Below the pieces are notes generated by a model. That model was not told the origin of the DNA. It was given only the letters and a program-made list of their open reading frames with translations, and ran no database searches. A DNA stretch of 64,000 nt from the NCBI GenBank assembly GCA_029269125.1, contig JARHXX010000001.1:124001-188000 (forward strand), given 5' to 3'. Shown piece after piece: positions 43,074 to 50,607 of this stretch (position 1 is the first letter of the stretch; the number at the start of each line of letters is the position of its first letter). The position numbers and the translations under genes were made by a program. The stretch is from Kiritimatiellaeota bacterium B1221. Lineage in GTDB: Bacteria; Verrucomicrobiota; Kiritimatiellia; SS1-B-03-39; UBA6053.

Positions 43074-43786
43074 TTCGTGGAATACTGCTAAGCTTATTTA
43101 TGACCACAGGCGTTTTTGCCGACAGCCCTTTTGAGGAGGCTGGCGCCCTGTATGACCAGGGAAAATTTGAGGAAGCCCTCACCCTTTATCAGTCGATCGA
43201 AGGTCAATCATCGGCGCTGGATTACAATACCGGCAACACCTTAATGCGCCTGAAACAAACGCCCGAAGCCATCGCCTACTACCGTCGCGCATTATGGCAA
43301 AGCCCCTCGGATCCCGATATTCGGGCAAACTTAAACCGGGCTGTCGCACAAACTGAAACCGTCATGTCTCCCCTTCCTTTCTACAGAAAGTTGTGCGGAT
43401 TCCTCACTGCGGAACAGTGGCAACTCGCTTTCATCACCGGGTGCTGGATCTTTGCCGGCCTGGGAATCGCAGGTTTCAAAATCCAGGCGCTCCGGCAGGC
43501 CTCCGTTTGGCTGTTCCCGTTCCTCTCGCTGATGATTCTCACTTTGGGTGCGGGTGTCTGGGCAAGCATGCCTTCCGCTTACGCCGATGAGGCCATTATC
43601 AGGCCTGATGTGGCCACCACCCGCTTTGAGCCCCTGCCCGATGCCACCGAGCATTTCTCCATCCCGGGAGGCTCTGTGGTAAAGATTACAGATCAGAACC
43701 GGAACTGGTATAAGATTTCAGCACTTGATGAGCAGGGCTGGATCCCCGCTGATCAAGTGATCCGGCTCACTGAGTTAGGGAAATAA
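43070..43786 (+). CDS. BatE-like TPR and SH3 protein
   Basis: A 238-residue protein ending the operon. A signal peptide and TPR repeats (GALYDQGKFEEALTLYQSIEG; YNTGNTLMRLKQTPEAIAYY) are followed by two hydrophobic helices (about 120-138 and 145-165) and a bacterial SH3-like C-terminal domain (GGSVVKITDQNRNWYKI, EQGWIPADQVIRL). This order matches BatE-type proteins. It overlaps batD by 4 bases. A hairpin lies just after its stop. Confidence 0.85.
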   Translation: MIRGILLSLFMTTGVFADSPFEEAGALYDQGKFEEALTLYQSIEGQSSALDYNTGNTLMRLKQTPEAIAYYRRALWQSPSDPDIRANLNRAVAQTETVMSPLPFYRKLCGFLTAEQWQLAFITGCWIFAGLGIAGFKIQALRQASVWLFPFLSLMILTLGAGVWASMPSAYADEAIIRPDVATTRFEPLPDATEHFSIPGGSVVKITDQNRNWYKISALDEQGWIPADQVIRLTELGK

Positions 43787-43788
43787 AG

Positions 43789-43818
43789 AAGCGCGTTAGC
43801 CCAAAAGCCCACGCGCTT
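43789..43818. terminator. Hairpin between convergent genes
   Basis: AAGCGCGT (43789-43796) and ACGCGCTT (43811-43818) form a perfect 8-bp stem with a 14-base loop. There is no T-tract on the plus side; on the minus side the stem is followed by CTTTATTT. It may end transcripts from both the Bat operon and the convergent DUF2333 gene. Confidence 0.4.
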
Positions 43819-43879
43819 ATCCCACACATTCAAAGCAAGGTGTGCTCAGCACCTGTACTTCATGACCTGTGACCGGCGA

Positions 43880-45037
43880 TTAGTTCTGGCTTCCACCACC
43901 CGCGATCTGCTTCTGCAGTTCCTGTACAGCCAAATGGGCTTTGGCCACATGTCCCGCCAGTACCAACGAATGATTCTGTACCGCACCAAACTCTTTCCCA
44001 TTAAGGACAATCGGACTTTCCATGGGTTTACAAGCACTTTCCAGCTCGTTAATAATCCGGTTCATAATCCCCATAGACTGGGAATCATTCAGCAGCTTTT
44101 CACAGTCTTTCCGCATCGCCAACATGGTGTGATACATTACATACAATCCGCCGCGGGCCTGATAAAACACATCATCCCGTTCGAAAATACTGGTAACTTC
44201 GTCCTGATCCTCTTGCGTTTTTTCAGCCGCTTCATCCGAAGCAATCTCTTCCATCCCTTCAGGAATATTCTCGGTCAACACGCCGGTATCATACGTGAGC
44301 GTTCCAATATTTTTCTGCAAGTTTGTGGCATAGGTCCCCAACATCATTTTTTGCCGTTCCAGGAAGTTAATCACCTGATCCTGACGGATGGTGAAAAACT
44401 TCCCTTGCGTGGTCGAGGTATTGATACGTTCCAAATACTGTTCTAGAAATTCGACCCCTTGCTTAAATTGACTCTCTGTCGACTGCAGAATCCAACGCCG
44501 CGGATTGTAGTTAAAGCGCGCATCCGCATCATTCAATTCAGGCAGCTCCCCGGAGTTAGGTCCGGAACGACTCAGTTCAAACCGAAGTCCCTGCACCATC
44601 ACCCGCAACTGCACCACCGCCCCCTTCTCCCAATTACGCATATTGTCCGGGATACGGGTCATGGGCGACCAGTCATTGGATTGATAGCCCCCGGGTTTCT
44701 CCAATAATTGTTGCGCCAAATGAATGGTTGTCGCCACAGTGCGGTAGCCCAAGGGCAAAGGTTCATCCAATTCCCGATGTCCATACGCCACCCCCATCTC
44801 CCGCACCGTTTCATTCACATCAAAGGTCTGTGGTATGCGCGCCCAGTAAAGTGAAACCGCAGTCCCCACCACAAACAATCCGCCTAAAACACGCAGCGGC
44901 GTCCGAAATGATTTGCGCCCATCTGGGGACGCATCATTTACTTCCGGGTCTGCAGGAATCTTGGCCTTTTTCTCTTTGGCCTCCGGCTTCGGGGTTTCAT
45001 CAATGGGCTTAAATTCGTCATCTGCAAAATTGTTCAT
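43880..45037 (-). CDS. DUF2333 family membrane protein
   Basis: A 385-residue protein with an acidic/lysine-rich N-terminal tail, one transmembrane helix (about 50-66, VLGGLFVVGTAVSLYW) and a large soluble domain. Phrases such as NDWSPMTRIPDNMRNWEKG and RRWILQSTESQFKQGVEFL match my memory of DUF2333, a family of unknown function in proteobacteria and others. The substrate and role are unknown. It stands alone, with serine acetyltransferase upstream on the same strand, 50 bases away. Confidence 0.7.
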   Translation of the reverse strand: MNNFADDEFKPIDETPKPEAKEKKAKIPADPEVNDASPDGRKSFRTPLRVLGGLFVVGTAVSLYWARIPQTFDVNETVREMGVAYGHRELDEPLPLGYRTVATTIHLAQQLLEKPGGYQSNDWSPMTRIPDNMRNWEKGAVVQLRVMVQGLRFELSRSGPNSGELPELNDADARFNYNPRRWILQSTESQFKQGVEFLEQYLERINTSTTQGKFFTIRQDQVINFLERQKMMLGTYATNLQKNIGTLTYDTGVLTENIPEGMEEIASDEAAEKTQEDQDEVTSIFERDDVFYQARGGLYVMYHTMLAMRKDCEKLLNDSQSMGIMNRIINELESACKPMESPIVLNGKEFGAVQNHSLVLAGHVAKAHLAVQELQKQIAGGGSQN

Positions 45038-45086
45038 GAATGCTTCCTAGTCAATAAAGATGAAATTCGCAAGCCGAGGCTTGGTT

Positions 45087-46067
45087 CTACTTGTCAGTTT
45101 CTTTACAGCCTTTTTTTCCTTTTTGAGCCTGAATACGTAATTCGGGGTGCATGGAGGTTACAATACTGTTTGGCTGAACCGATTTATCAATAAAAACATT
45201 CGCCCCAATAATACTGCCGCAGCCAATTTGTGTGTCCCCGCCCAAAATCGTACTGTTGGCATAAATTATCACATCATCATCCACGGTGGGATGCCGCTTA
45301 ACGTGCTTAATGGGGTGCCCATGTTCATCCAGTGAAAAACTTTTGGCGCCGAGGGTGACGCCCTGATAAATTTTAACCCGGTCTCCGATTTCAGTCGTTT
45401 CCCCAATCACCACCCCTGTCGCGTGATCAATAAAGAAACCATGACCAATTTTGGCACCGGGATGCAGATCCACTCCGGTTTTGGTATGGGTCCACTCACT
45501 CATAATTCGGGGAACCACCGGCACATCCAGCAAATAGAGCTCATGCGCCAGCCGATGGGCGGTAATCGCCAGCAGACCGGGATAGGCCAGTTGAACCTCC
45601 GCATAGGTGAGCGCAGCGGGATCTCCATTGTAGGCCGCCCGAATATCTTCAATAACCAGTTTGCGAATCTCCGGTAAACGACTGAAAAAACGCTCCAACA
45701 CCCGGTTGGACTCCTCGTGCAAATCCGGCTGATTGATGGTGCACCCTTCGGTCATCACCGCACGGCCCACCCAGCGGAACGGAATACTGAGTTCAATTTG
45801 GGGGCGCAAATGCTTCCAGGTATGACTCAAACGCCTCAACAAAAAGACATTAAAGTCATCCAGTCCAATTGTCCCCGGCTTCATCCGCCCGGGCAACAAC
45901 AAATCGATCAGCATTTCCAAAGCGGACTCCACTTCTCCGGGATCCGGATACTCCGAAAGCACATTTTCAGGCGCATCCTCGCAGGAATCACTGTATAAGG
46001 GCATCAGCTCATGGGCTGTGTCATAAAAAAATTGGGCGTATTTGTCTGGGTCTGATGAGTGTTTCAC
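45087..46067 (-). CDS. cysE: Serine O-acetyltransferase
   Basis: It makes O-acetylserine from serine and acetyl-CoA for cysteine synthesis. The left-handed beta-helix C-terminal half is clear, with hexapeptide repeats: GVDLHPGAKIGHGFFIDHATGV, read over about 215-240, with the catalytic histidine in IDHATG, and VIGETTEIGDRVKIYQGVTLGA after it. The helical N-terminal part (LEMLIDLLLPGRMKPG) fits the longer EpsC-type enzymes. I place the start at the GTG at 46067 (326 residues); the frame is open to 46223 but would overlap the divergent kinase gene start at 46161. Another GTG at 46103 is possible. Confidence 0.85.
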   Translation of the reverse strand: MKHSSDPDKYAQFFYDTAHELMPLYSDSCEDAPENVLSEYPDPGEVESALEMLIDLLLPGRMKPGTIGLDDFNVFLLRRLSHTWKHLRPQIELSIPFRWVGRAVMTEGCTINQPDLHEESNRVLERFFSRLPEIRKLVIEDIRAAYNGDPAALTYAEVQLAYPGLLAITAHRLAHELYLLDVPVVPRIMSEWTHTKTGVDLHPGAKIGHGFFIDHATGVVIGETTEIGDRVKIYQGVTLGAKSFSLDEHGHPIKHVKRHPTVDDDVIIYANSTILGGDTQIGCGSIIGANVFIDKSVQPNSIVTSMHPELRIQAQKGKKGCKETDK

Positions 46068-46160
46068 GCGCTTACAATATCCCCGCTGTGCGGAACTGTC
46101 CACGAAAAGTTGAGAAAAGGATGACTTGCGAAATCCGGTCGCTTCAGGCACAACAAATTT

Positions 46161-47075
46161 ATGCCCACATCCGATCTCAAACGCATCCTCGTTCTGATCA
46201 ATCCCAACTCCGGTTTGGGTCATTCTTTTCGCGTCCTGCTGGATACCTTTCAGGAAGTCTGGGATTCTGAAGAACAGATTGTCTGGTACCAGTTGAGCAA
46301 GTCCAAAGAGGATTCAGAACGTAAAGTCGCCCATGCCATTCAACTGGGAATCGACCTGATTATCGTGGTCGGCGGAGACGGCATGATCAACAGTATCGGC
46401 AGATTGCTCATGGACACCGGCGTCACCATGGGCGTGATTCCCACCGGCAGCGGCAATGGTTTTGCCCGACATTTCGGCATCCCCCTGAACCCCGAAAAAG
46501 CCATTCACAGTTTGGCCGGGGGTGAAGTCATGGATATTGACGTGGGCACCGCAAACGGACGCCCTTTTTTTGTCACCTGCAGCCTGGCCTGGGATGCCGC
46601 AATCGTCAAAAGTTTCGAAAAATCACCGGTGCGGGGCATCCTCCCCTATATTTTCGCCGCCACCTACGAACTCTTCGAATACAATCCCGAAGTTTTCAAT
46701 ATTCAACTCGATGCCCAACCTGCAACCCGGGTGCAGCAACCCATGCTGTTTACCATCGCCAACCTCACCCAATATGGCGGCGGCGCCCTCATTGCCCCCC
46801 AGGCCACCGCAGACGACGGATACCTCTGGCTGACGTACGCCTTAAAAGCGGATGTCCCCAAATTGATTCCCCAATTACCTAAATTATTTGAAGGTAAAAT
46901 AAACGAGGTGCAAAACATCACCTCGAAAAAATTCAAAACCCTCAAGGTGATCCGCGAATCCGCCCAGCCCATTCAAGTCGACGGCGAATTAATGCCCACC
47001 GACCGGGATGTGGAAATCTCCATCAAACCCCGGGCCCTCAAAGTACTGGTCCCCAAAGGCAAAGCCACTTTATAA
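46161..47075 (+). CDS. YegS/DAGK-type lipid kinase
   Basis: A 304-residue diacylglycerol/sphingosine kinase-family enzyme that phosphorylates a lipid hydroxyl. The nucleotide-binding motifs are NPNSG (14-18), GGDGM (71-75) and PTGSGNGFARHFG (94-106); the C-terminal beta-sandwich ends in QVDGELMPTDRDVEI. The start region overlaps the divergent cysE frame, so the promoters of both genes lie inside one another's 5' ends. A strong terminator follows 35 bases after the stop. Confidence 0.9.
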   Translation: MPTSDLKRILVLINPNSGLGHSFRVLLDTFQEVWDSEEQIVWYQLSKSKEDSERKVAHAIQLGIDLIIVVGGDGMINSIGRLLMDTGVTMGVIPTGSGNGFARHFGIPLNPEKAIHSLAGGEVMDIDVGTANGRPFFVTCSLAWDAAIVKSFEKSPVRGILPYIFAATYELFEYNPEVFNIQLDAQPATRVQQPMLFTIANLTQYGGGALIAPQATADDGYLWLTYALKADVPKLIPQLPKLFEGKINEVQNITSKKFKTLKVIRESAQPIQVDGELMPTDRDVEISIKPRALKVLVPKGKATL

Positions 47076-47110
47076 AAAGCGCCGTTTCCCGCCTTCATCC
47101 TACAAAAAAA

Positions 47111-47146
47111 AAACCTGCCAACCCTGAGGTTGCAGGTTTAATTTTT
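47111..47146 (+). terminator. Rho-independent terminator after the lipid kinase gene
   Basis: AAACCTGCCAACC pairs with GGTTGCAGGTTT (one bulged C) around a CTGA loop, followed by AATTTTT. The A-run just before the stem makes it potentially bidirectional, so it may also stop transcription from the tRNA side. Confidence 0.7.
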
Positions 47147-47150
47147 AAAA

Positions 47151-47226
47151 TGGTGGAGGATAACGGGATCGAACCGATGACCTCCTGCATGCCATGCAGG
47201 CGCTCTCCCAGCTGAGCTAATCCCCC
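47151..47226 (-). tRNA. tRNA-Ala (anticodon GGC)
   Basis: The minus strand folds into a full cloverleaf of 76 bases with encoded CCA: acceptor GGGGGAT, D-arm with TAGCTCAGCTGGGAGAGC, anticodon stem CCTGC/GCAGG around ATGGCAT (anticodon GGC), T-arm with GGTTCGATCCC. It reads GCC codons, consistent with the GC-rich alanine usage. It is a single tRNA; no rRNA genes are adjacent. Confidence 0.97.
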
Positions 47227-47315
47227 TTTAAATTTTCAATTTGAAGTTCTGGATTTCAAATCACTTTCAAAGAGATGGGTTACATACTCTATTCCCAGCC
47301 CCTTTGTCAACCGGA

Positions 47316-50030
47316 TCAGGGGGAAAATTTTAAATCACTTCCACTAATCTCCGGAGAGACCCAGACCCGGTGAACCGCCGCATCACTTTTCAGGAGCCAG
47401 CCTTCTCCTTGGCGGACCAAAATCAAATCATTCACCGGACGGCCATCTTCCGTAATCCCCCGAAGGGTTCCCACCTGTTCTATCGTCAAAACCTCATTAG
47501 AAATCCACGCTTCACCTTGCCAGTCATCCATATCCAGCTTGTATTCACCATCCGCCAATTCGAGAACCTGCAGAGATCCTTTCAACCGCATGGACAGCTC
47601 TTCCAACTCGACACCCGGACTGGAAACCCAGGTTTGTCCCGGCCCCTTTAAAAGGGTTCGCCCCGGCTCTCCATCCTGTCCGGGTAAATTCACCACCAAC
47701 AGATCATTTCCCCGCACCACAAATCCAAAGGGGGGCAACTCTAACTCCCTTCCATCCACCCGCACGCTCCAGGAATCAAACAAATCCCCATTCACCCAAA
47801 TTTCGGTAAAGGAATCCAGACGCAGATAGAGGCGGCTGTCCTGAAGCACATTTGCAGCCACCGCTTCACCCGCATCTAAAAATTTATCCCCACTCCAGTA
47901 AGCAATTCGCTCTATTTTGGCGGAGGAAAAGTGCTGTTGCAACAGGGTTTGTATACGCTGGGCTTTGTTTTTTAAATCCGCGCTCTCCACATCCGGAAGT
48001 TTGCCTACCGCAGCATAGGCAACCTGGACCGCCAATAAACGGTCAAGCAAAACCTCCTCGGTCACCCCCGCTTCCGAAGGCAACCGAAAATCATGCAGCG
48101 CCCCCAATCCGAAAATTTGCGAAAAAGGATGCACATTATACCACGCAAAATGAGGCAGCAAGGGGTGCAACTCCTGCAAGCCCAGTGGAAACGTCGGCAC
48201 CAGAACCGAAAGCAAGCCACTCCAAAACCACTCCGCCCCCCCTTCGCTCAACACGGGCCCGCCCCATTCAGCCTCCACCTGCTGCAACAGGGCGCCTGCT
48301 TCCGCCAAAGTCTGCGTAAAACTGGCCCCGCCAACACTTCGCACATCATAATCCAAATAACGCCAGGGGGGATATTTCCCCAGCGCGGGCACATTCAAAA
48401 CCTCATCGGCATGTTTTAATCTGAAATCTAATAATTTCTCAAGCGGCGTCCCCACAAACAATCCGGATTTAATCAGGTATCCCTCCACAGGATGCTCGCG
48501 CCAATCTCCTTGGGGACTCCGGGCCAACAAGCGGTCCTGCCAAGCTTCATCCAGCGGCCGAATGGACATAAGATGCAGGGGGGGGGAAATCCCGGGCGCT
48601 CCACCTTTCCCGAAGCCGGAATCGAGCCGGTACATGGATTGAGGCATTGCAGGCGACGGCAGCACTTCCTGGAGCTGATCCGACACCGTAAAATAAATGC
48701 GCTCCCTGAACATGGTGCGGGTTCCCCGCCATTGGGGCTCATACCGCATTTTCCCCAAAGCAATGTTGTACGGATCCCGGGCCTCCATGGCCGGTTCATA
48801 TCGACTGGACAGGGACGACCACCAATCCGGAAAACAGCTCACCAAAAACGTTTTATCCTGCTCAGTAAAAGCAAATACCGGCCAGCGCTGATTCTCCTGA
48901 ATACGAAATAAAGGCAGGGTGAGTACTTGTGGCAGGGTCTGATTTCCCCGCGAAATTTCGCCTAAATTAAACTCCTTTACATTCTCCAGCAAAGAATTCA
49001 TGTCCACCTGCAGGGTTTTCCCGTGCAAAGAAAATTCAAATTGAAGCCCCTGGGTGTATTGAAACATCAACCGGTCCCCGTTCATACGGGCAAAGCGCAG
49101 TTCGGGGGCCCCCTCCTCCGTCATCACGCCCGCCTCCTGCCAGAGGGAGGGATACGCTTTGCCATTCACCCGCACCGCCACCGCAGGCATCCCGGGTTGC
49201 GGCTGAATCTGATAATCCAATTTGATCTCTTTGCTTTCAAAGTGAAAAACGTATCCCGATTCTCCGTCCCGCTCCAAAGACGTGACCGTTTTCCCCGACT
49301 GGGTTTGCGGCCGAAAAGCATTTGGCCCGGTGGGGAAATTTAAGGTGACCGAATTTTTACGTTTGGGGGCAAATACTGGCGCATAACCGAACGGCCGCAC
49401 ATAATACACCGTCTGGGGAATACTGCTCAGAACTTCCTGATAAATGGACAGGGAATCCAGATACAAATTCTGCGTCCCGTCCAGAGTTGCAGGAAGATCC
49501 CACACCAAAGATTCCACCTGTACAGGCGTGGGAATTTTCTCCCGGATACAGTGATGCAGCATCTGCATTTCGGAGGCCGGAGAATAAGGCAGCACCCATT
49601 CACCGGATTTGCCATGCGCATCCCGATATTGCAGCCGGATCCGGCAATCATTTCTTAACCCCGCTTTTTCATCATGGCGAATCCACAAAAGCACGGTATC
49701 AAACTGCGATTGAATCTCCCAGGGCTCTGCAGGCACCAGGGTAACGGACCGGGGTCCCGGCAACAGCGGGTTAAACGAAATTTGGGCGGAGGCACGCCCC
49801 CAAAGCACCTGACTGAGCTCCTTTTTCAGTTCAACCGCTCCCGACAACGAACTCACTTCCCAGTGGGCCAGACGTTCAAAATCGGAAACCGGCAGCCCCC
49901 GACGCGGCAATTGAGGCTGCACATGCAATTGCGCAACCGGTTCCGGAGGGGGGAGCGCTTCCGGGCTCCGACAAGCTGAACCCAACAGCAGGACCCAGAC
50001 TGAAATGAGAATGAAAAGACCTCGAATCAT
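47316..50030 (-). CDS. Very large lipoprotein of unknown function
   Basis: A 904-residue protein with a lipobox signal peptide (VLLLGSACRS, Cys at about 20). The N-terminal 200 residues look like a beta-sandwich, possibly carbohydrate-binding (ENLYLDSLSIYQE-like phrase QNLYLDSLSIYQE). The middle and C-terminal parts mix beta-rich and helical stretches (SEGGAEWFWSGLLSVLV near residue 600; WINGDL-like WVNGDLFDSW near 770) reminiscent of large glycoside-active proteins, and an aromatic-rich composition supports that, but I see no defined catalytic pair. No close family is recognised. It is monocistronic between the tRNA and the gtrA-like gene, 18 bases away. Confidence 0.6.
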   Translation of the reverse strand: MIRGLFILISVWVLLLGSACRSPEALPPPEPVAQLHVQPQLPRRGLPVSDFERLAHWEVSSLSGAVELKKELSQVLWGRASAQISFNPLLPGPRSVTLVPAEPWEIQSQFDTVLLWIRHDEKAGLRNDCRIRLQYRDAHGKSGEWVLPYSPASEMQMLHHCIREKIPTPVQVESLVWDLPATLDGTQNLYLDSLSIYQEVLSSIPQTVYYVRPFGYAPVFAPKRKNSVTLNFPTGPNAFRPQTQSGKTVTSLERDGESGYVFHFESKEIKLDYQIQPQPGMPAVAVRVNGKAYPSLWQEAGVMTEEGAPELRFARMNGDRLMFQYTQGLQFEFSLHGKTLQVDMNSLLENVKEFNLGEISRGNQTLPQVLTLPLFRIQENQRWPVFAFTEQDKTFLVSCFPDWWSSLSSRYEPAMEARDPYNIALGKMRYEPQWRGTRTMFRERIYFTVSDQLQEVLPSPAMPQSMYRLDSGFGKGGAPGISPPLHLMSIRPLDEAWQDRLLARSPQGDWREHPVEGYLIKSGLFVGTPLEKLLDFRLKHADEVLNVPALGKYPPWRYLDYDVRSVGGASFTQTLAEAGALLQQVEAEWGGPVLSEGGAEWFWSGLLSVLVPTFPLGLQELHPLLPHFAWYNVHPFSQIFGLGALHDFRLPSEAGVTEEVLLDRLLAVQVAYAAVGKLPDVESADLKNKAQRIQTLLQQHFSSAKIERIAYWSGDKFLDAGEAVAANVLQDSRLYLRLDSFTEIWVNGDLFDSWSVRVDGRELELPPFGFVVRGNDLLVVNLPGQDGEPGRTLLKGPGQTWVSSPGVELEELSMRLKGSLQVLELADGEYKLDMDDWQGEAWISNEVLTIEQVGTLRGITEDGRPVNDLILVRQGEGWLLKSDAAVHRVWVSPEISGSDLKFSP

Positions 50031-50048
50031 TCTGCTATCTAAACAAGC

Positions 50049-50603
50049 CTAATTCTGGAAAACCAGAAATTTTCGGCAAAGGTAGTTAATCAATATCGCA
50101 AAAACCACATCGCTGATCTTGGCCACATATTCATTCCAGCCGAAACTTCCCACCATCACGCTGGCAATGGCCGTGCCAATCAGAAACGAAAACAAGGATA
50201 CAGCAAAGAACAAGATCACCTCAACCTGCCGGGAATGTCTTCCGCTCTGAAAAACCCATTTAAAGTTCAGAATGTACGCCACCACATTGGATGCCAGAAA
50301 CGCGACCGTATTGGCTTTCACATATGACGCCACCTGTGGATCACGCCCGATTTGGCGCATCCAGTCCACAATCCCTGTCGCACCACCCGACAAAGGCTCC
50401 CATTCCGCCAACGCATCCGCCGGCACAGGAAAGACCCACTGAATACAAACCCCGAACGCAATCAGATTGGCCACCATGGCCGCCACCCCCGCGAGGCCAT
50501 ACCGGATGAACTGCAAGAGCGGATGCTGTTCACGTGAAAGGATGGCGTATAGCCATCCCTTCACATCCCACAAACGGGGCAAACCAGCTAAATTCAGCCC
50601 CAT
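50049..50603 (-). CDS. GtrA-like membrane protein
   Basis: A 184-residue protein with four transmembrane segments and the GtrA family pattern: QFIRYGLAGVAAMVANLIAF at the first helix, FLASNVVAYILNFKWVFQ at the second pair, and DVVFAILINYLCRKFLVF at the end. GtrA proteins flip or chaperone polyprenyl-linked sugars, often for O-antigen or teichoic acid modification. The partner glycosyltransferase is not adjacent; the gene abuts the GreA-type gene by 4 bases, an unlikely functional partner. Confidence 0.85.
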   Translation of the reverse strand: MGLNLAGLPRLWDVKGWLYAILSREQHPLLQFIRYGLAGVAAMVANLIAFGVCIQWVFPVPADALAEWEPLSGGATGIVDWMRQIGRDPQVASYVKANTVAFLASNVVAYILNFKWVFQSGRHSRQVEVILFFAVSLFSFLIGTAIASVMVGSFGWNEYVAKISDVVFAILINYLCRKFLVFQN

Positions 50604-50607
50604 AGGA

